From CAYSDL01 sp964429875 (GTDB lineage: Bacteria > Fidelibacterota > Marinisomatia > SCGC-AAA003-L08 > D37C17): a stretch of 10,372 nt of DNA. The DNA is taken from contig CAYSDL010000049.1 of assembly GCA_964429875.1 (NCBI GenBank), positions 1-10,372 on the forward strand. The letters run 5' to 3'. Of this stretch, positions 1 to 7,543 are shown piece by piece; within the stretch, counting starts at the first letter, position 1, and every line of letters begins with the position of its first letter. A model generated the notes under the pieces. The model was not told where the DNA came from. It saw only the letters and a program-made list of their open reading frames with translations, and ran no database searches. The translations under genes and the position numbers were made by a program.

Positions 1-677
1 AGGGAAATATTTAATAAATACCTTAAAGATATAGTAGATTCAATATTATGATTAAATATATCAATTCTTTTTAGCCAAAAAAACAAGCTTACAAAGCAAG
101 TAATGTAAATTGCTATAACATAAGAAATAACGGGCATAGTAAAATTGTATGATTGATATAAATTCATTATAAATAAAATTGCAGAACCAAGCAGTGGAAT
201 TAGAGCAAACCTTAAGATTGAATATAATCTAACATTTTTCATTCCTCTTAAACTCTCCGAATTAATATGAAGAAGAGATAGTGGCAAAATTCCTAGAGAA
301 ATATATTTAATAGCATTTAAAAGGTCTCCTTCATTAAAAAGCCTCGATAAAAAAGAACTCGAAAAAAATAATATTGTACTCATTAATAAACCTAAAGGAA
401 CAACAATTTTTAATATTTTTAAATATATAGATCGTGATCTACTAATTGATGAATTCTCTGAAACAAACCTTATTGAAGCAGCATCAAAACCTAACACAGA
501 AACAATGGAAAAAATTAAAATCAGTGTATGAGATACTGAATAAATCCCCATTCCTTTTGCTCCGTAATACATTGCAATCAAAAAAGAAAACAAATACCCA
601 GCACCTATAGAAATACCTTTGGTTAAGAATGCTGTTAAAGTACCCTTGTATATTTCATTTTTGTTATTATTAATCAT
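1..677 (-). CDS. Polysaccharide (Wzx/MATE-like) flippase, C-terminus beyond window
   Basis: This is the N-terminal 225 residues of a multi-spanning membrane protein that reads open to the window edge, so its C-terminal part lies outside. It begins with a short charged stretch and then KGTLTAFLTKGISIGAGYLF. That is followed by IAMYYGAKGMGIYSVSHTL and a GFDAASIRFVSE segment, the pattern seen at the start of oligosaccharide flippases (Polysacc_synt / MurJ-MATE superfamily). About six membrane helices are visible, near residues 14-38, 47-66, 86-108, 122-140, 151-173 and 181-202. Full-length relatives have 12-14 helices and 400-500 residues. The expected role is moving lipid-linked glycans across the inner membrane. 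The ATG at 677 overlaps the stop of the upstream UPF0104 gene by 8 bases, which supports the start. No Shine-Dalgarno site precedes it. The substrate (O-antigen, exopolysaccharide or peptidoglycan precursor) cannot be told from this piece. Confidence 0.8.
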   Translation of the reverse strand, partial: MINNNKNEIYKGTLTAFLTKGISIGAGYLFSFLIAMYYGAKGMGIYSVSHTLILIFSIVSVLGFDAASIRFVSENSSISRSRSIYLKILKIVVPLGLLMSTILFFSSSFLSRLFNEGDLLNAIKYISLGILPLSLLHINSESLRGMKNVRLYSILRFALIPLLGSAILFIMNLYQSYNFTMPVISYVIAIYITCFVSLFFWLKRIDIFNHNIESTISLRYLLNIS

Positions 678-1647
678 TAAGAGAAATATTTTTATTTTTA
701 AAAAATTTTAAATTTTGGAAAAAATATATCATACCTAAGATAGTAAATGGAATAAATGAAATTAAATGCAATATAAATGAGAATCCAAAATTATCTACTA
801 TATTAAATAAAGATAGCGAATAAACTACAGAGCCTTCAAAGGTTCCGAAATTTCCTGGTAGCGCAGGAATTGAGATTACAGCTGTAGAAATAACTAATAA
901 TATTAGCGATTGATATATAGACATATTTAATGAAAAGGCTTTTTGCATTAAGTGTACTTGAAAAACATAAATAGACCAAATAAATAATGTAAATAAAAGA
1001 ACTTTAATTATATTACTCCTATTTAGATAAGTAAAACCTGTATATATATTTTTAAATATGATTATAATCGTATTATTAGGTTTATTTGAAAAATTAATTT
1101 TTTTATATGATAATAATAATCCTAGAATTCCAACAATACAGATAATTACAAAAGCATAATAAAATACAGAACTAATATTAAGGAAAAATGAGACATTTGA
1201 TAAAAATAATAAAATAATAAATACACCTGTTGCAAACATATCTAATACTCTTTCTAACACAATACTTCCAAAAACTTCAGCCTTAGATAAACTGTATTTT
1301 TCTCCAACTAGGTATGATCTTAATAATTCACCCATCCTTAATGGTAAAATATTATTACCAAAATAACCTATTAACTGAGATTTATATATAAAATTTGTAG
1401 AGCATTCTTTATTAAGTAATATTTTCCATCTTAGAGCTCTTAGATAAACAGTGAAAATTAATAAAAAAGAGGAGATGAATATGAAACTATAATTTACATT
1501 CAGTATTGCGTCTTTAAACATACCTAAATTAAAATCTTTAATTGCATAATATACAAATATCATACTTACTATTACTCCAAGCAGAATTTTTATAATATTA
1601 TTTTTATTACCTAAAATCATATTTGAAGATTTTTTCTTCATCAACAT
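670..1647 (-). CDS. UPF0104 / LPG-synthase transmembrane-region family protein
   Basis: This 325-residue polytopic membrane protein has about eight hydrophobic segments. It carries the signatures of the flippase-like family (TIGR00374, the membrane half of lysylphosphatidylglycerol synthase): RALRWKILL at 70-78, IGYFGNNILPLRMGELLRSY from 93, VLERVLD at 130-136, and ISIPALPGNFGTFEG at 258-272. It lacks the soluble aminoacyl-transferase half of MprF, so it is the membrane-only form. Members are proposed to move or handle lipids and are often found near glycan and envelope genes, which agrees with the flippase gene directly downstream. The start is uncertain. The ATG at 1647 overlaps the upstream gene by 41 bases, while an in-frame ATG at 1620 (residue 10 here) would overlap by 14. 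Neither has a clear ribosome binding site. The first predicted helix begins near residue 18, so both starts give the same membrane protein. Substrate unknown. Confidence 0.85.
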   Translation of the reverse strand: MLMKKKSSNMILGNKNNIIKILLGVIVSMIFVYYAIKDFNLGMFKDAILNVNYSFIFISSFLLIFTVYLRALRWKILLNKECSTNFIYKSQLIGYFGNNILPLRMGELLRSYLVGEKYSLSKAEVFGSIVLERVLDMFATGVFIILLFLSNVSFFLNISSVFYYAFVIICIVGILGLLLSYKKINFSNKPNNTIIIIFKNIYTGFTYLNRSNIIKVLLFTLFIWSIYVFQVHLMQKAFSLNMSIYQSLILLVISTAVISIPALPGNFGTFEGSVVYSLSLFNIVDNFGFSFILHLISFIPFTILGMIYFFQNLKFFKNKNISLND

Positions 1648-2149
1648 TTAAACTAAAAAAATGATCTGGGTTTTTAATATTAATACTATCTATTGATAGT
1701 TGGTATAATTTTAACTCAGTTTGATTAAAGGAAATAAATAACGAATCAATCTTTGAGCAATCCTTATTATAGAATAAAAATGAATTACGATCAAAACTTT
1801 CATTTTCTAAAAAATAATTCAGAAGCTGATAATTATTTTTTATTTGGAGCCAATTAGATAATAAAGGATCTGGTCTATCAATAAACAATTGTTTACTTTC
1901 AGGATTATAATTCATTGTTTTATTGGAGTCTAACAACACAACCCTATTATTTAGTTCTAGTTTAATTCTCTTATTTTTCTGAATAAACATATTTAATGAA
2001 TCTTTATAAGAATTATCTAGGTAGGCTTTTATGTAAATAAAATTATTTCTTAAAGAATTTTCATTAGATTTAAAAAATAACTCATTACAATCTATATTAT
2101 TTGAAAATACTAAACTGAATAAAATAGTTAAAATAAGCTTATTCAGCAT
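1607..2149 (-). CDS. LolA-like outer-membrane lipoprotein carrier, divergent
   Basis: A 180-residue protein with a short N-terminal signal-type segment (MLNK, a hydrophobic run at about 5-16, then polar SNN), so probably exported to the periplasm. The middle section, NRVVLLDSNKTMNYNPESKQ at about 69-88 followed by LFIDRPDP, resembles the strand pattern of LolA, where a 'dgktlwvYdpelkqv' segment pairs adjacent beta strands. The rest is poorly conserved. LolA shuttles lipoproteins across the periplasm from LolCDE to the outer membrane. An LolA-like gene just after ftsK is a recurrent arrangement in Bacteroidota-type genomes, as I recall it, and is part of the argument here. The start is set at the ATG at 2149, overlapping the end of ftsK by 11 bases; an in-frame TTG at 2155 would add two residues and is less likely. 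There is a Cys near the end of the signal segment (residue 21), but no convincing lipobox precedes it. The assignment is moderate; a distinct small periplasmic protein remains possible. Confidence 0.55.
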   Translation of the reverse strand: MLNKLILTILFSLVFSNNIDCNELFFKSNENSLRNNFIYIKAYLDNSYKDSLNMFIQKNKRIKLELNNRVVLLDSNKTMNYNPESKQLFIDRPDPLLSNWLQIKNNYQLLNYFLENESFDRNSFLFYNKDCSKIDSLFISFNQTELKLYQLSIDSINIKNPDHFFSLNVDEEKIFKYDFR

Positions 2150-4454
2150 CCCCAAATACTTCTTTTAAATAAGAGTAATCAACCAAAACATCTCTAGCTT
2201 TACTTCCACTATAATCACTTACTATACCAAGTGATTCAAGCTCATCAATTAATCTCCCAGCCCTGCTATAACCAATTCTAAACTTCCTTTGTAATAAAGA
2301 AACAGATGCTTGTTGATGATTAATTACAAGTTCAGCAGCATCTCTTAATAATTCATCTTGATTACCATCTAAATTAAATTCATTTTCTTTTTGTTTTTTT
2401 ACTACCTCAGGAAGTTTTATTTCATCTGGTTTTGGTTGAGATGATATGTGATTCATTATTTTTTCTATTTCATCTAATTCGACAAATGCATTATGGAGCC
2501 TAATGGGAGAAGCACTTCCTGGTAATAAAAACAGCATATCACCTTTTCCTAATAATTTTTCTGCGCCCATTTGATCTAGTATTGTCCTTGAATCAACTTT
2601 TGATGAAACCTGAAAAGAAATTCTACTAGGAAAATTTGATTTAATTAATCCTGTAATAACATCAACAGATGGACGCTGTGTTGCTAAAACTAAATGTATC
2701 CCTACAGCTCTAGCTTTTTGAGCTAATCTTGTTATAGGATCTTCGATAGCTTTTCCTGAGGTCATCATTAAATCAGCTAATTCATCGATCAGGACAACAA
2801 TATATGGAACTTTTTCCATTGTTTCATCATCTTTTTGTTTTGAATGATATTCTGCAATATTTCTTACTCTAACATCAGAGAAAACTTGAAACCTTCTCTC
2901 CATCTCTGATATAGCTGAATCTAAAATAGCTACTGAGTTTTCAGCTGTAGTCATTACATATTCATCTAAATTTGGAGCTGTTATCAAATGATAGCCAACC
3001 AAAGATTTATAAGTTGATAATTCAAGTTTTTTTGGATCCATTAAGATAAATTTTACTTCATCAGGTTTAGCCTTATACAGAATAGAAATAATTATAGTAT
3101 TAATACATACTGATTTACCTGAACCTGTTGCACCAGCTACAAGCAAATGTGGCATTTTACATAAATCAAAAATATATGCATCGCCAGATGTGGTTTTTCC
3201 TAAAGCAATAGTAAGTTTAGATTCATTTGAAATATATTTTTGAGAATTAAGGATACTTCTTAAATAAACAATTGATATTTTTTCATTTGGCAACTCTATT
3301 CCAACTGATCGAGAACCAGGAATAGGAGCTATAATTCTAATTCTTTTGGCTTTCATAACTCTGGCTAAATCATCAGATAAATTTACAAATTTGTTGACTC
3401 TGACTCCTTCAGCAGGTTCAACTTCAAATAAAGAAATAACAGGGCCAGGAGAAACTTTAACCACCTCTCCATCAACACCAAAAGTAGTTAAAGCATATTT
3501 TAACTGTTTTCCTTTTTCTCTGAGTTCTTCCTCATTGTGCTCAATAATTTCTATAGGTTCATTTAAATATTCTAGAATAGGTAGTTTATATTGAAAATAT
3601 TTACTGTTCTTTTTTTGATCTTTATTTAAATCACCTTCTTCAATTTCTTGTTCATCTTCTATTTCCAAATTCAAACTATTATCAGAATTTTCAACTTCTT
3701 TAATTTCTATATGATTTTCTTCTATATCTTCCTCTTCTTTATGAGGAGAACTCTCTATTATTTGCTCTATCTCTTTTTGATCATCTTCTAAATCTTCTTT
3801 TTCTTTATTTTCTGTAAAATCTTGAATTTTTATATTAGTTACTTCTTTTCTATTTTTTATAAATGATGTGACTTTATCTTTTATTGTAATAAATATTTTT
3901 TTTATCAATAATAAAACTGCTTTAATGCCAAAATAAACTTTATTAAATAAATCATAAATTGAAATTTCAAACAAACCTGTTAATAACACTATTAAGGATA
4001 TCAATAAGAATATTGGTGTCCCCCAAATTCCTAAGTGATGCAAAACATAAATATAAAGTGAATGGCCAATATAACCCATTAGGTAGTTTGAAAAAACTGC
4101 ATTTCCAGAAAGTTTATATATATACCCCATTAGTAATGACATATATATTCCTATGATTAAGATATATATAATAGATTTTTTATATTTTTGAATATCTTTA
4201 TTAACAAATAGAACATATCCTATAATTGAAAATATAAAAGGGAATATAATTGATATATATCCCAAAATAAAAAAATGTACATCTGATATCCATACCCCAA
4301 TAATACCAAGTGGATTAGATATTTTTTTATCATGAGATAAACCAAATGGCTGTTCAGTAAAGTCATGCCCTAATAAACTGATTAATGAAACAATTGCAAA
4401 GACAATCAATAGTAATCCAAATACTTCTTTTCTTCTTTTTGTAAAATTAATCAT
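2139..4454 (-). CDS. ftsK: DNA translocase FtsK
   Basis: A complete 771-residue FtsK/SpoIIIE-type translocase, which pumps DNA through the closing septum during chromosome segregation. The N-terminal membrane domain has about four to five helices between residues 11 and 165. It is followed by a basic stretch (about 184-204) and a short, highly acidic linker (about 210-285, rich in Glu, Asp and Lys). The motor follows, with Walker A GATGSGKS at 441-448, the MDPKKLELSTY motif from 472, Walker B YIVVLIDE at 551-558, and ATQRPSVDVITGLIKSNFPS at 591-610. The C-terminal gamma winged-helix domain (about 698-760) contains SVSLLQRKFRIGYSRAGRLI, the DNA-reading module that senses polar octamers and contacts XerD in characterised homologues. 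All domains are intact and the length is typical for non-enterobacterial FtsK, without the long Pro/Gln linker of E. coli. The ATG at 4454 overlaps the gcvT stop by 8 bases. No Shine-Dalgarno site is seen, so translational coupling is likely. Confidence 0.97.
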   Translation of the reverse strand: MINFTKRRKEVFGLLLIVFAIVSLISLLGHDFTEQPFGLSHDKKISNPLGIIGVWISDVHFFILGYISIIFPFIFSIIGYVLFVNKDIQKYKKSIIYILIIGIYMSLLMGYIYKLSGNAVFSNYLMGYIGHSLYIYVLHHLGIWGTPIFLLISLIVLLTGLFEISIYDLFNKVYFGIKAVLLLIKKIFITIKDKVTSFIKNRKEVTNIKIQDFTENKEKEDLEDDQKEIEQIIESSPHKEEEDIEENHIEIKEVENSDNSLNLEIEDEQEIEEGDLNKDQKKNSKYFQYKLPILEYLNEPIEIIEHNEEELREKGKQLKYALTTFGVDGEVVKVSPGPVISLFEVEPAEGVRVNKFVNLSDDLARVMKAKRIRIIAPIPGSRSVGIELPNEKISIVYLRSILNSQKYISNESKLTIALGKTTSGDAYIFDLCKMPHLLVAGATGSGKSVCINTIIISILYKAKPDEVKFILMDPKKLELSTYKSLVGYHLITAPNLDEYVMTTAENSVAILDSAISEMERRFQVFSDVRVRNIAEYHSKQKDDETMEKVPYIVVLIDELADLMMTSGKAIEDPITRLAQKARAVGIHLVLATQRPSVDVITGLIKSNFPSRISFQVSSKVDSRTILDQMGAEKLLGKGDMLFLLPGSASPIRLHNAFVELDEIEKIMNHISSQPKPDEIKLPEVVKKQKENEFNLDGNQDELLRDAAELVINHQQASVSLLQRKFRIGYSRAGRLIDELESLGIVSDYSGSKARDVLVDYSYLKEVFGDAE

Positions 4455-5538
4455 GTAATGTAGTTTTAGTTATAAATGGCGATTTTGATAACATCCCTTT
4501 TTTTAAATTTCCTCTTATATCTAAGAAAACTTCCAAATCCTTTTTATAATACTCGGAGTCAATATAGCACATTCCAATACCTTTTTTCATACTTAAAGAA
4601 AATGTCCCACTTGAAACTTCCCCTATAATATCTTTATTTAAATAAATATCGTAGCCTTTCCTTGGTATACATTTATCTATCATTTCAATACAAACTAATT
4701 GTCTTTTAACTCCATGAATCCTTTGATTTAATAATTTTTTTTTACCTATAAAATCTTTTGCATTTATTTTAAGGATCCAACTTAAACCAGCTTCAATTGG
4801 TGTTGTTGATTCATTAATATCATTTCCATACAAACAATATTTCATCTCTAATCTCAAAATATCTCTAACAGCTAAACCACACGGCGCTACACCTAATTCA
4901 ATCATTTTTCTCCATATATCAACAATAATATTATGCTCCCCCAGAATTTCAAAACCTAATTCACCAGTATACCCAGTTCTACTCAATAAAACTTCTCTAC
5001 CACCTATCTCAAACATTTTATGTTTATAGAATTTTAAATTATTTTTGTCTTTGAATATATTATCTAATACTTTTCTACTTAATGGACCCTGGATAGCAAT
5101 TAAAGAAAATTGATCTGTATTATCAATAATAGTGCAATTATATTTATTATTTTCTATCATCCACTTAAATATTTTGTCACAATTAGAAGCATTTACAATC
5201 AAAGTAAATTTATTTTTTGATTTATATATAATCACATCATCTTTTATCCCTCCATTATTGTTGCATAATGCACTATACTGCGCATCACCATTCTTCAAGA
5301 TACTTATATCATTAATTGTTAAATATTGCAATAGTTCTAATGATTTTTTACCTTTCACAATTATTTGTCCCATATGTGAAACATCAAACACTCCTGATGT
5401 ATTTCTAACCGCATCATATTCAAATTGGATACCTTCAGAGTAGTTTATTGGCATTTCATATCCAGCAAAAGGAAGTATTTTAGCATTTAATTTATGATGC
5501 TCATTATATAGTGATGTTCTTTTTAGTTTACTATTCAT
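4447..5538 (-). CDS. gcvT: Glycine cleavage system T protein (aminomethyltransferase)
   Basis: A complete 363-residue GcvT. It takes the aminomethyl group from the lipoyl arm of the H protein and passes the carbon to tetrahydrofolate, releasing ammonia. Family marks are PFAGYEMPINYSEGI at about 23-37, GVFDVSHMGQ at 49-58, and NNNGGIKDDVIIYK from 93, with the conserved Asp pair at 100/101 that includes the catalytic aspartate. SRTGYTGELGFEI lies in the middle, and the C-terminal barrel has VSSGTFS and GIGMCYI. Length matches the family (about 360-375). The start overlaps the ruvA stop in an ATGA junction and the stop overlaps the ftsK start by 8 bases. The other glycine-cleavage genes (gcvH, gcvP, lpd) are not in this window, so gcvT is detached from its partners here. 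The 5,10-methylene-THF it makes can feed formyl-THF for the purine genes upstream. That link is metabolic, not shown by sequence. Confidence 0.96.
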   Translation of the reverse strand: MNSKLKRTSLYNEHHKLNAKILPFAGYEMPINYSEGIQFEYDAVRNTSGVFDVSHMGQIIVKGKKSLELLQYLTINDISILKNGDAQYSALCNNNGGIKDDVIIYKSKNKFTLIVNASNCDKIFKWMIENNKYNCTIIDNTDQFSLIAIQGPLSRKVLDNIFKDKNNLKFYKHKMFEIGGREVLLSRTGYTGELGFEILGEHNIIVDIWRKMIELGVAPCGLAVRDILRLEMKYCLYGNDINESTTPIEAGLSWILKINAKDFIGKKKLLNQRIHGVKRQLVCIEMIDKCIPRKGYDIYLNKDIIGEVSSGTFSLSMKKGIGMCYIDSEYYKKDLEVFLDIRGNLKKGMLSKSPFITKTTLHD

Positions 5539-6119
5539 CTTAATTTTTTTAATGATTCTTTAATTAAATCCTCTGTAGATATTTTACTATTATTTAAAAT
5601 TATTTTACCTATTACTTGCTTAATACTATTTGATTTAAACCCAAGACTTAATAAAGCATGATATGCATCAGAATCATGCAATTCACTATCTTCTACAGGA
5701 AGATCATTCACATCAGAATCAATAAACTTATCTTTTAATTCAATAATAATTCTCTTTGCAGTTTTTGGTCCAATTCCTGGCAAACTAGTTAACATTTTAA
5801 CTTCGCCTGCAATTAATCGTTGTTTGAAATCATTTGGCTTAACTGCTGATAAAAGACCAATGGCTGTCTTTGGACCTATACCTGATACACTAATTAACAT
5901 CTTAAATAGTTCCTGTTCTAAAGAATCTGAAAACCCATACAAACTTTGACTATTTTCAGTAACATGGAAAAATGTATTTATAGAAGTCTTCTTATTAATC
6001 GCTGGCAAAGAGTCGTATGAATTTAAACTGATTAAAATCTTATACCCGATTCCATTAACATCAATGATAACAAAATTAGATTCTTTTTTTATTAATATTC
6101 CTGAAATATATTCAATCAT
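5535..6119 (-). CDS. ruvA: Holliday junction branch migration protein RuvA
   Basis: A complete 194-residue RuvA, the tetrameric protein that holds the Holliday junction in an open square and recruits the RuvB motor. The N-terminal OB fold starts MIEYISGILIKKESNFVIID and includes VNGIGYKILIS. Two helix-hairpin-helix motifs bind the junction backbone: SGIGPKTA at 79-86 and PGIGPKTA at 114-121. A short acidic linker (about 132-149) leads to the small C-terminal domain III (about 150-194, DAYHALLSLGF), which contacts RuvB. Length agrees with the family (about 190-205). The start codon lies in an ATGA overlap with the end of ruvC and the stop in an ATGA overlap with gcvT, so the start is well supported. 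ruvB, often next in line, is absent; gcvT occupies that place. Confidence 0.97.
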   Translation of the reverse strand: MIEYISGILIKKESNFVIIDVNGIGYKILISLNSYDSLPAINKKTSINTFFHVTENSQSLYGFSDSLEQELFKMLISVSGIGPKTAIGLLSAVKPNDFKQRLIAGEVKMLTSLPGIGPKTAKRIIIELKDKFIDSDVNDLPVEDSELHDSDAYHALLSLGFKSNSIKQVIGKIILNNSKISTEDLIKESLKKLR

Positions 6120-6598
6120 AATTCATCTATTTTAATTTGATTTATATGACATAATGCTATTCCCAATGCATCAGAAGCATCTAGTGGAAGATTGTCATTG
6201 TTGATATTAAATTCTTTTGCTATCATATATTGAACTTGTGATTTATGTGCATTCCCATTGCCAGTAATTGACTGTTTGACTTTTCGAGCAGAATATTCAA
6301 ATACAGGCATATTATAATTTGCAGCACAAACCATAGCAGTACCTCTTGCATGACCCAATAAAAGGGCAGACTTAACATTTTTACCATAAAAAACTTCTTC
6401 AATTACCATAATAGAAGGTGAATACTTATTTATAATATATGATATATCTTCATAAATGATATTTAATCTTTGAGAGAGTTTATCTGTTTTAACAGGCATT
6501 ATGGTTCCATAATCAATAATATCATTTTTATTATCAATATTTTTTATTATACCATATCCAGTTACAATCAAACCAGGGTCTATGCCTAATATGATCAT
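6116..6598 (-). CDS. ruvC: Holliday junction endonuclease RuvC
   Basis: A complete 160-residue RuvC resolvase, an RNase H-fold dimeric nuclease that cuts Holliday junctions symmetrically. All four metal-binding acidic residues can be placed: Asp7 in ILGIDPGL, Glu67 in VIEEVF, and Asp140 and Asp143 in LPLDASDALGIALCH. The typical GHARGTAM and VKQSITGNGNAHKSQVQYMI segments are also present. The last is the loop that meets the junction centre in E. coli RuvC. The start follows the yebC stop after six bases, and the stop overlaps ruvA by four, matching the widely conserved yebC-ruvC-ruvA order. There is no clear ribosome binding site in front, so coupling to yebC translation is plausible. Confidence 0.97.
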   Translation of the reverse strand: MIILGIDPGLIVTGYGIIKNIDNKNDIIDYGTIMPVKTDKLSQRLNIIYEDISYIINKYSPSIMVIEEVFYGKNVKSALLLGHARGTAMVCAANYNMPVFEYSARKVKQSITGNGNAHKSQVQYMIAKEFNINNDNLPLDASDALGIALCHINQIKIDEL

Positions 6599-6604
6599 TT
6601 GATA

Positions 6605-7321
6605 CTAAATTATTTGAAAATTAGAATGTACTTTTTGGACATCTTCTTGATCTTCGATTAATTCTAATAATTTGATTATTTTAACCGCATCATCCTCAGA
6701 TACATTGATCGTATTTTTGGGGACTAAACTAACTTGGCCTTCAATTTCAATATTTTTTTCTTCAAAAAATTTACTAAGTGAGCCAAAATTTTCAGGAGAC
6801 ATAATGATTTCATATGAATCTTCTTCTTGGTTAATATCATCTACATTCATATCAAAAACTTTCATTAAATCATCCTCAACTATAGATTTTTTACTCACAA
6901 CTATAGTGCCCTTTTTTTCAAACATCCAGTTCACACAGCCAGATTCACCTAAATTTCCACCATTTTTTGACATAATACTTTTAATCTCAGGAAAAGTTCT
7001 ATTTTTATTATCTGATAGCACCTCAATTAATATTGCCACACCATTAGGACCATATCCCTCATAAATAAAATCATCGTAGACAACTCCTGGAAGATCACCT
7101 GTCCCTTTTTTCACAGCTCTATCTATATTAGCCATAGGCATATTTGAAGATTTTGCTTTTTTTATTGCCAACCTTAAAGAGGGATTCATATCTGCATCAC
7201 CACCACCATCACGTGCAGCCAAAGTAATATCTTTAGATAAACGGGTAAATACAGCTCCCCTTTTTGCATCAGCTGCACCTTTTTTTCTTTTGATAGTTGA
7301 CCACTTACTATGACCTGACAT
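6605..7321 (-). CDS. yebC: YebC/PmpR-family (TACO1-like) protein
   Basis: A complete 238-residue YebC-family protein with the diagnostic N-terminus MSGHSKWSTIKRKKGAADAK and then RGAVFTRLSKDI. The NPSLRLAIKKAKSSNMPMANIDRAVKKG region at about 46-73 and YEGYGPNGVAILIEVLSDNKNRT at about 87-109 also match. The GGNLGESGCVNWMFEKKG segment follows at about 121-138. Family members were first described as transcription regulators; the mitochondrial homologue TACO1 and more recent bacterial work point to relief of ribosome stalling at difficult motifs such as polyproline. Both readings come from the literature, not from this sequence. Length is normal (about 240-250). It sits directly in front of ruvC, a conserved neighbour. 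A short AGG-containing site at 7329-7331, seven bases from the ATG, may serve as ribosome binding site. Confidence 0.96.
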   Translation of the reverse strand: MSGHSKWSTIKRKKGAADAKRGAVFTRLSKDITLAARDGGGDADMNPSLRLAIKKAKSSNMPMANIDRAVKKGTGDLPGVVYDDFIYEGYGPNGVAILIEVLSDNKNRTFPEIKSIMSKNGGNLGESGCVNWMFEKKGTIVVSKKSIVEDDLMKVFDMNVDDINQEEDSYEIIMSPENFGSLSKFFEEKNIEIEGQVSLVPKNTINVSEDDAVKIIKLLELIEDQEDVQKVHSNFQII

Positions 7322-7337
7322 TATTCAACCTATAATT

Positions 7338-7520
7338 TTATTTTTCTTCTTTGTTATCAATAGCTTTATTGACTTCTTCTTTTATTTCACTTGAGGCCTT
7401 TTTAAATTCATTTACTCCCTTTCCAAGTCCTTTAGCTAGCTCAGGAAGTTTCTTAGCACCAAATAACAAAAGTATAATAAATAAAATTATTAATATTTCA
7501 CCAGTACCTAAACCAAACAT
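7338..7520 (-). CDS. tatA: Twin-arginine translocase subunit TatA/TatE
   Basis: A complete 60-residue TatA-type protein. It has a short periplasmic start (MFGLGTGE), one membrane helix (about 8-20), the hallmark hinge FGAKKLPELAKGLGKG (about 20-35) and a charged amphipathic tail ending in lysine and glutamate. TatA oligomerises to make the pore through which folded proteins with twin-arginine signals cross the inner membrane. The glycine just before the Glu and the FGxxKLPEL hinge favour TatA or TatE over TatB, which is longer and has a Glu-Pro pair. tatB and tatC are not in the window, so this may be the sole TatA-like subunit of a minimal system or a stand-alone copy. The start is well supported by an AGGAG ribosome binding site six bases upstream, one of the strongest in the window. 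Confidence 0.94.
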   Translation of the reverse strand: MFGLGTGEILIILFIILLLFGAKKLPELAKGLGKGVNEFKKASSEIKEEVNKAIDNKEEK

Positions 7521-7526
7521 TTTATT

Positions 7527-7531
7527 CTCCT
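7527..7531 (-). promoter_or_regulatory. Ribosome binding site of tatA
   Basis: AGGAG on the minus strand, six bases before the tatA ATG, lying in the 23-base gap that is the longest non-coding stretch in the window. It fixes the tatA start and suggests this gene is translated independently of the one before it. Confidence 0.75.
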
Positions 7532-7543
7532 ATAATTTGTTTA

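Noticed and set aside
2153..2155. TTG start for the lolA-like gene
   Set aside because: The ATG at 2149 is two codons downstream, is a stronger start codon and keeps the signal segment intact.
3346..3594. Open plus-strand frame of 82 codons opposite ftsK
   Set aside because: It is antisense to the conserved FtsK region just before the motor, has no recognisable domain and no ribosome site. It is a shadow of the real gene.
5132..5443. Open plus-strand frame of 103 codons opposite gcvT
   Set aside because: Antisense to conserved GcvT motifs with no supporting signals. The other short plus-strand frames (3959-4156, 7351-7551, 9887-10096) were rejected for the same reason.
6672..7064. Open plus-strand frame of 130 codons opposite yebC
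   Set aside because: Its length comes from the codon pattern of yebC on the other strand. The product is Ser- and Phe-rich with no family resemblance.
7521..7543. Promoter or terminator in the longest gap
   Set aside because: The 23 bases are AT-rich and contain the tatA ribosome site. I see no inverted repeat, and any TATAAT-like match is uninformative at this base composition.
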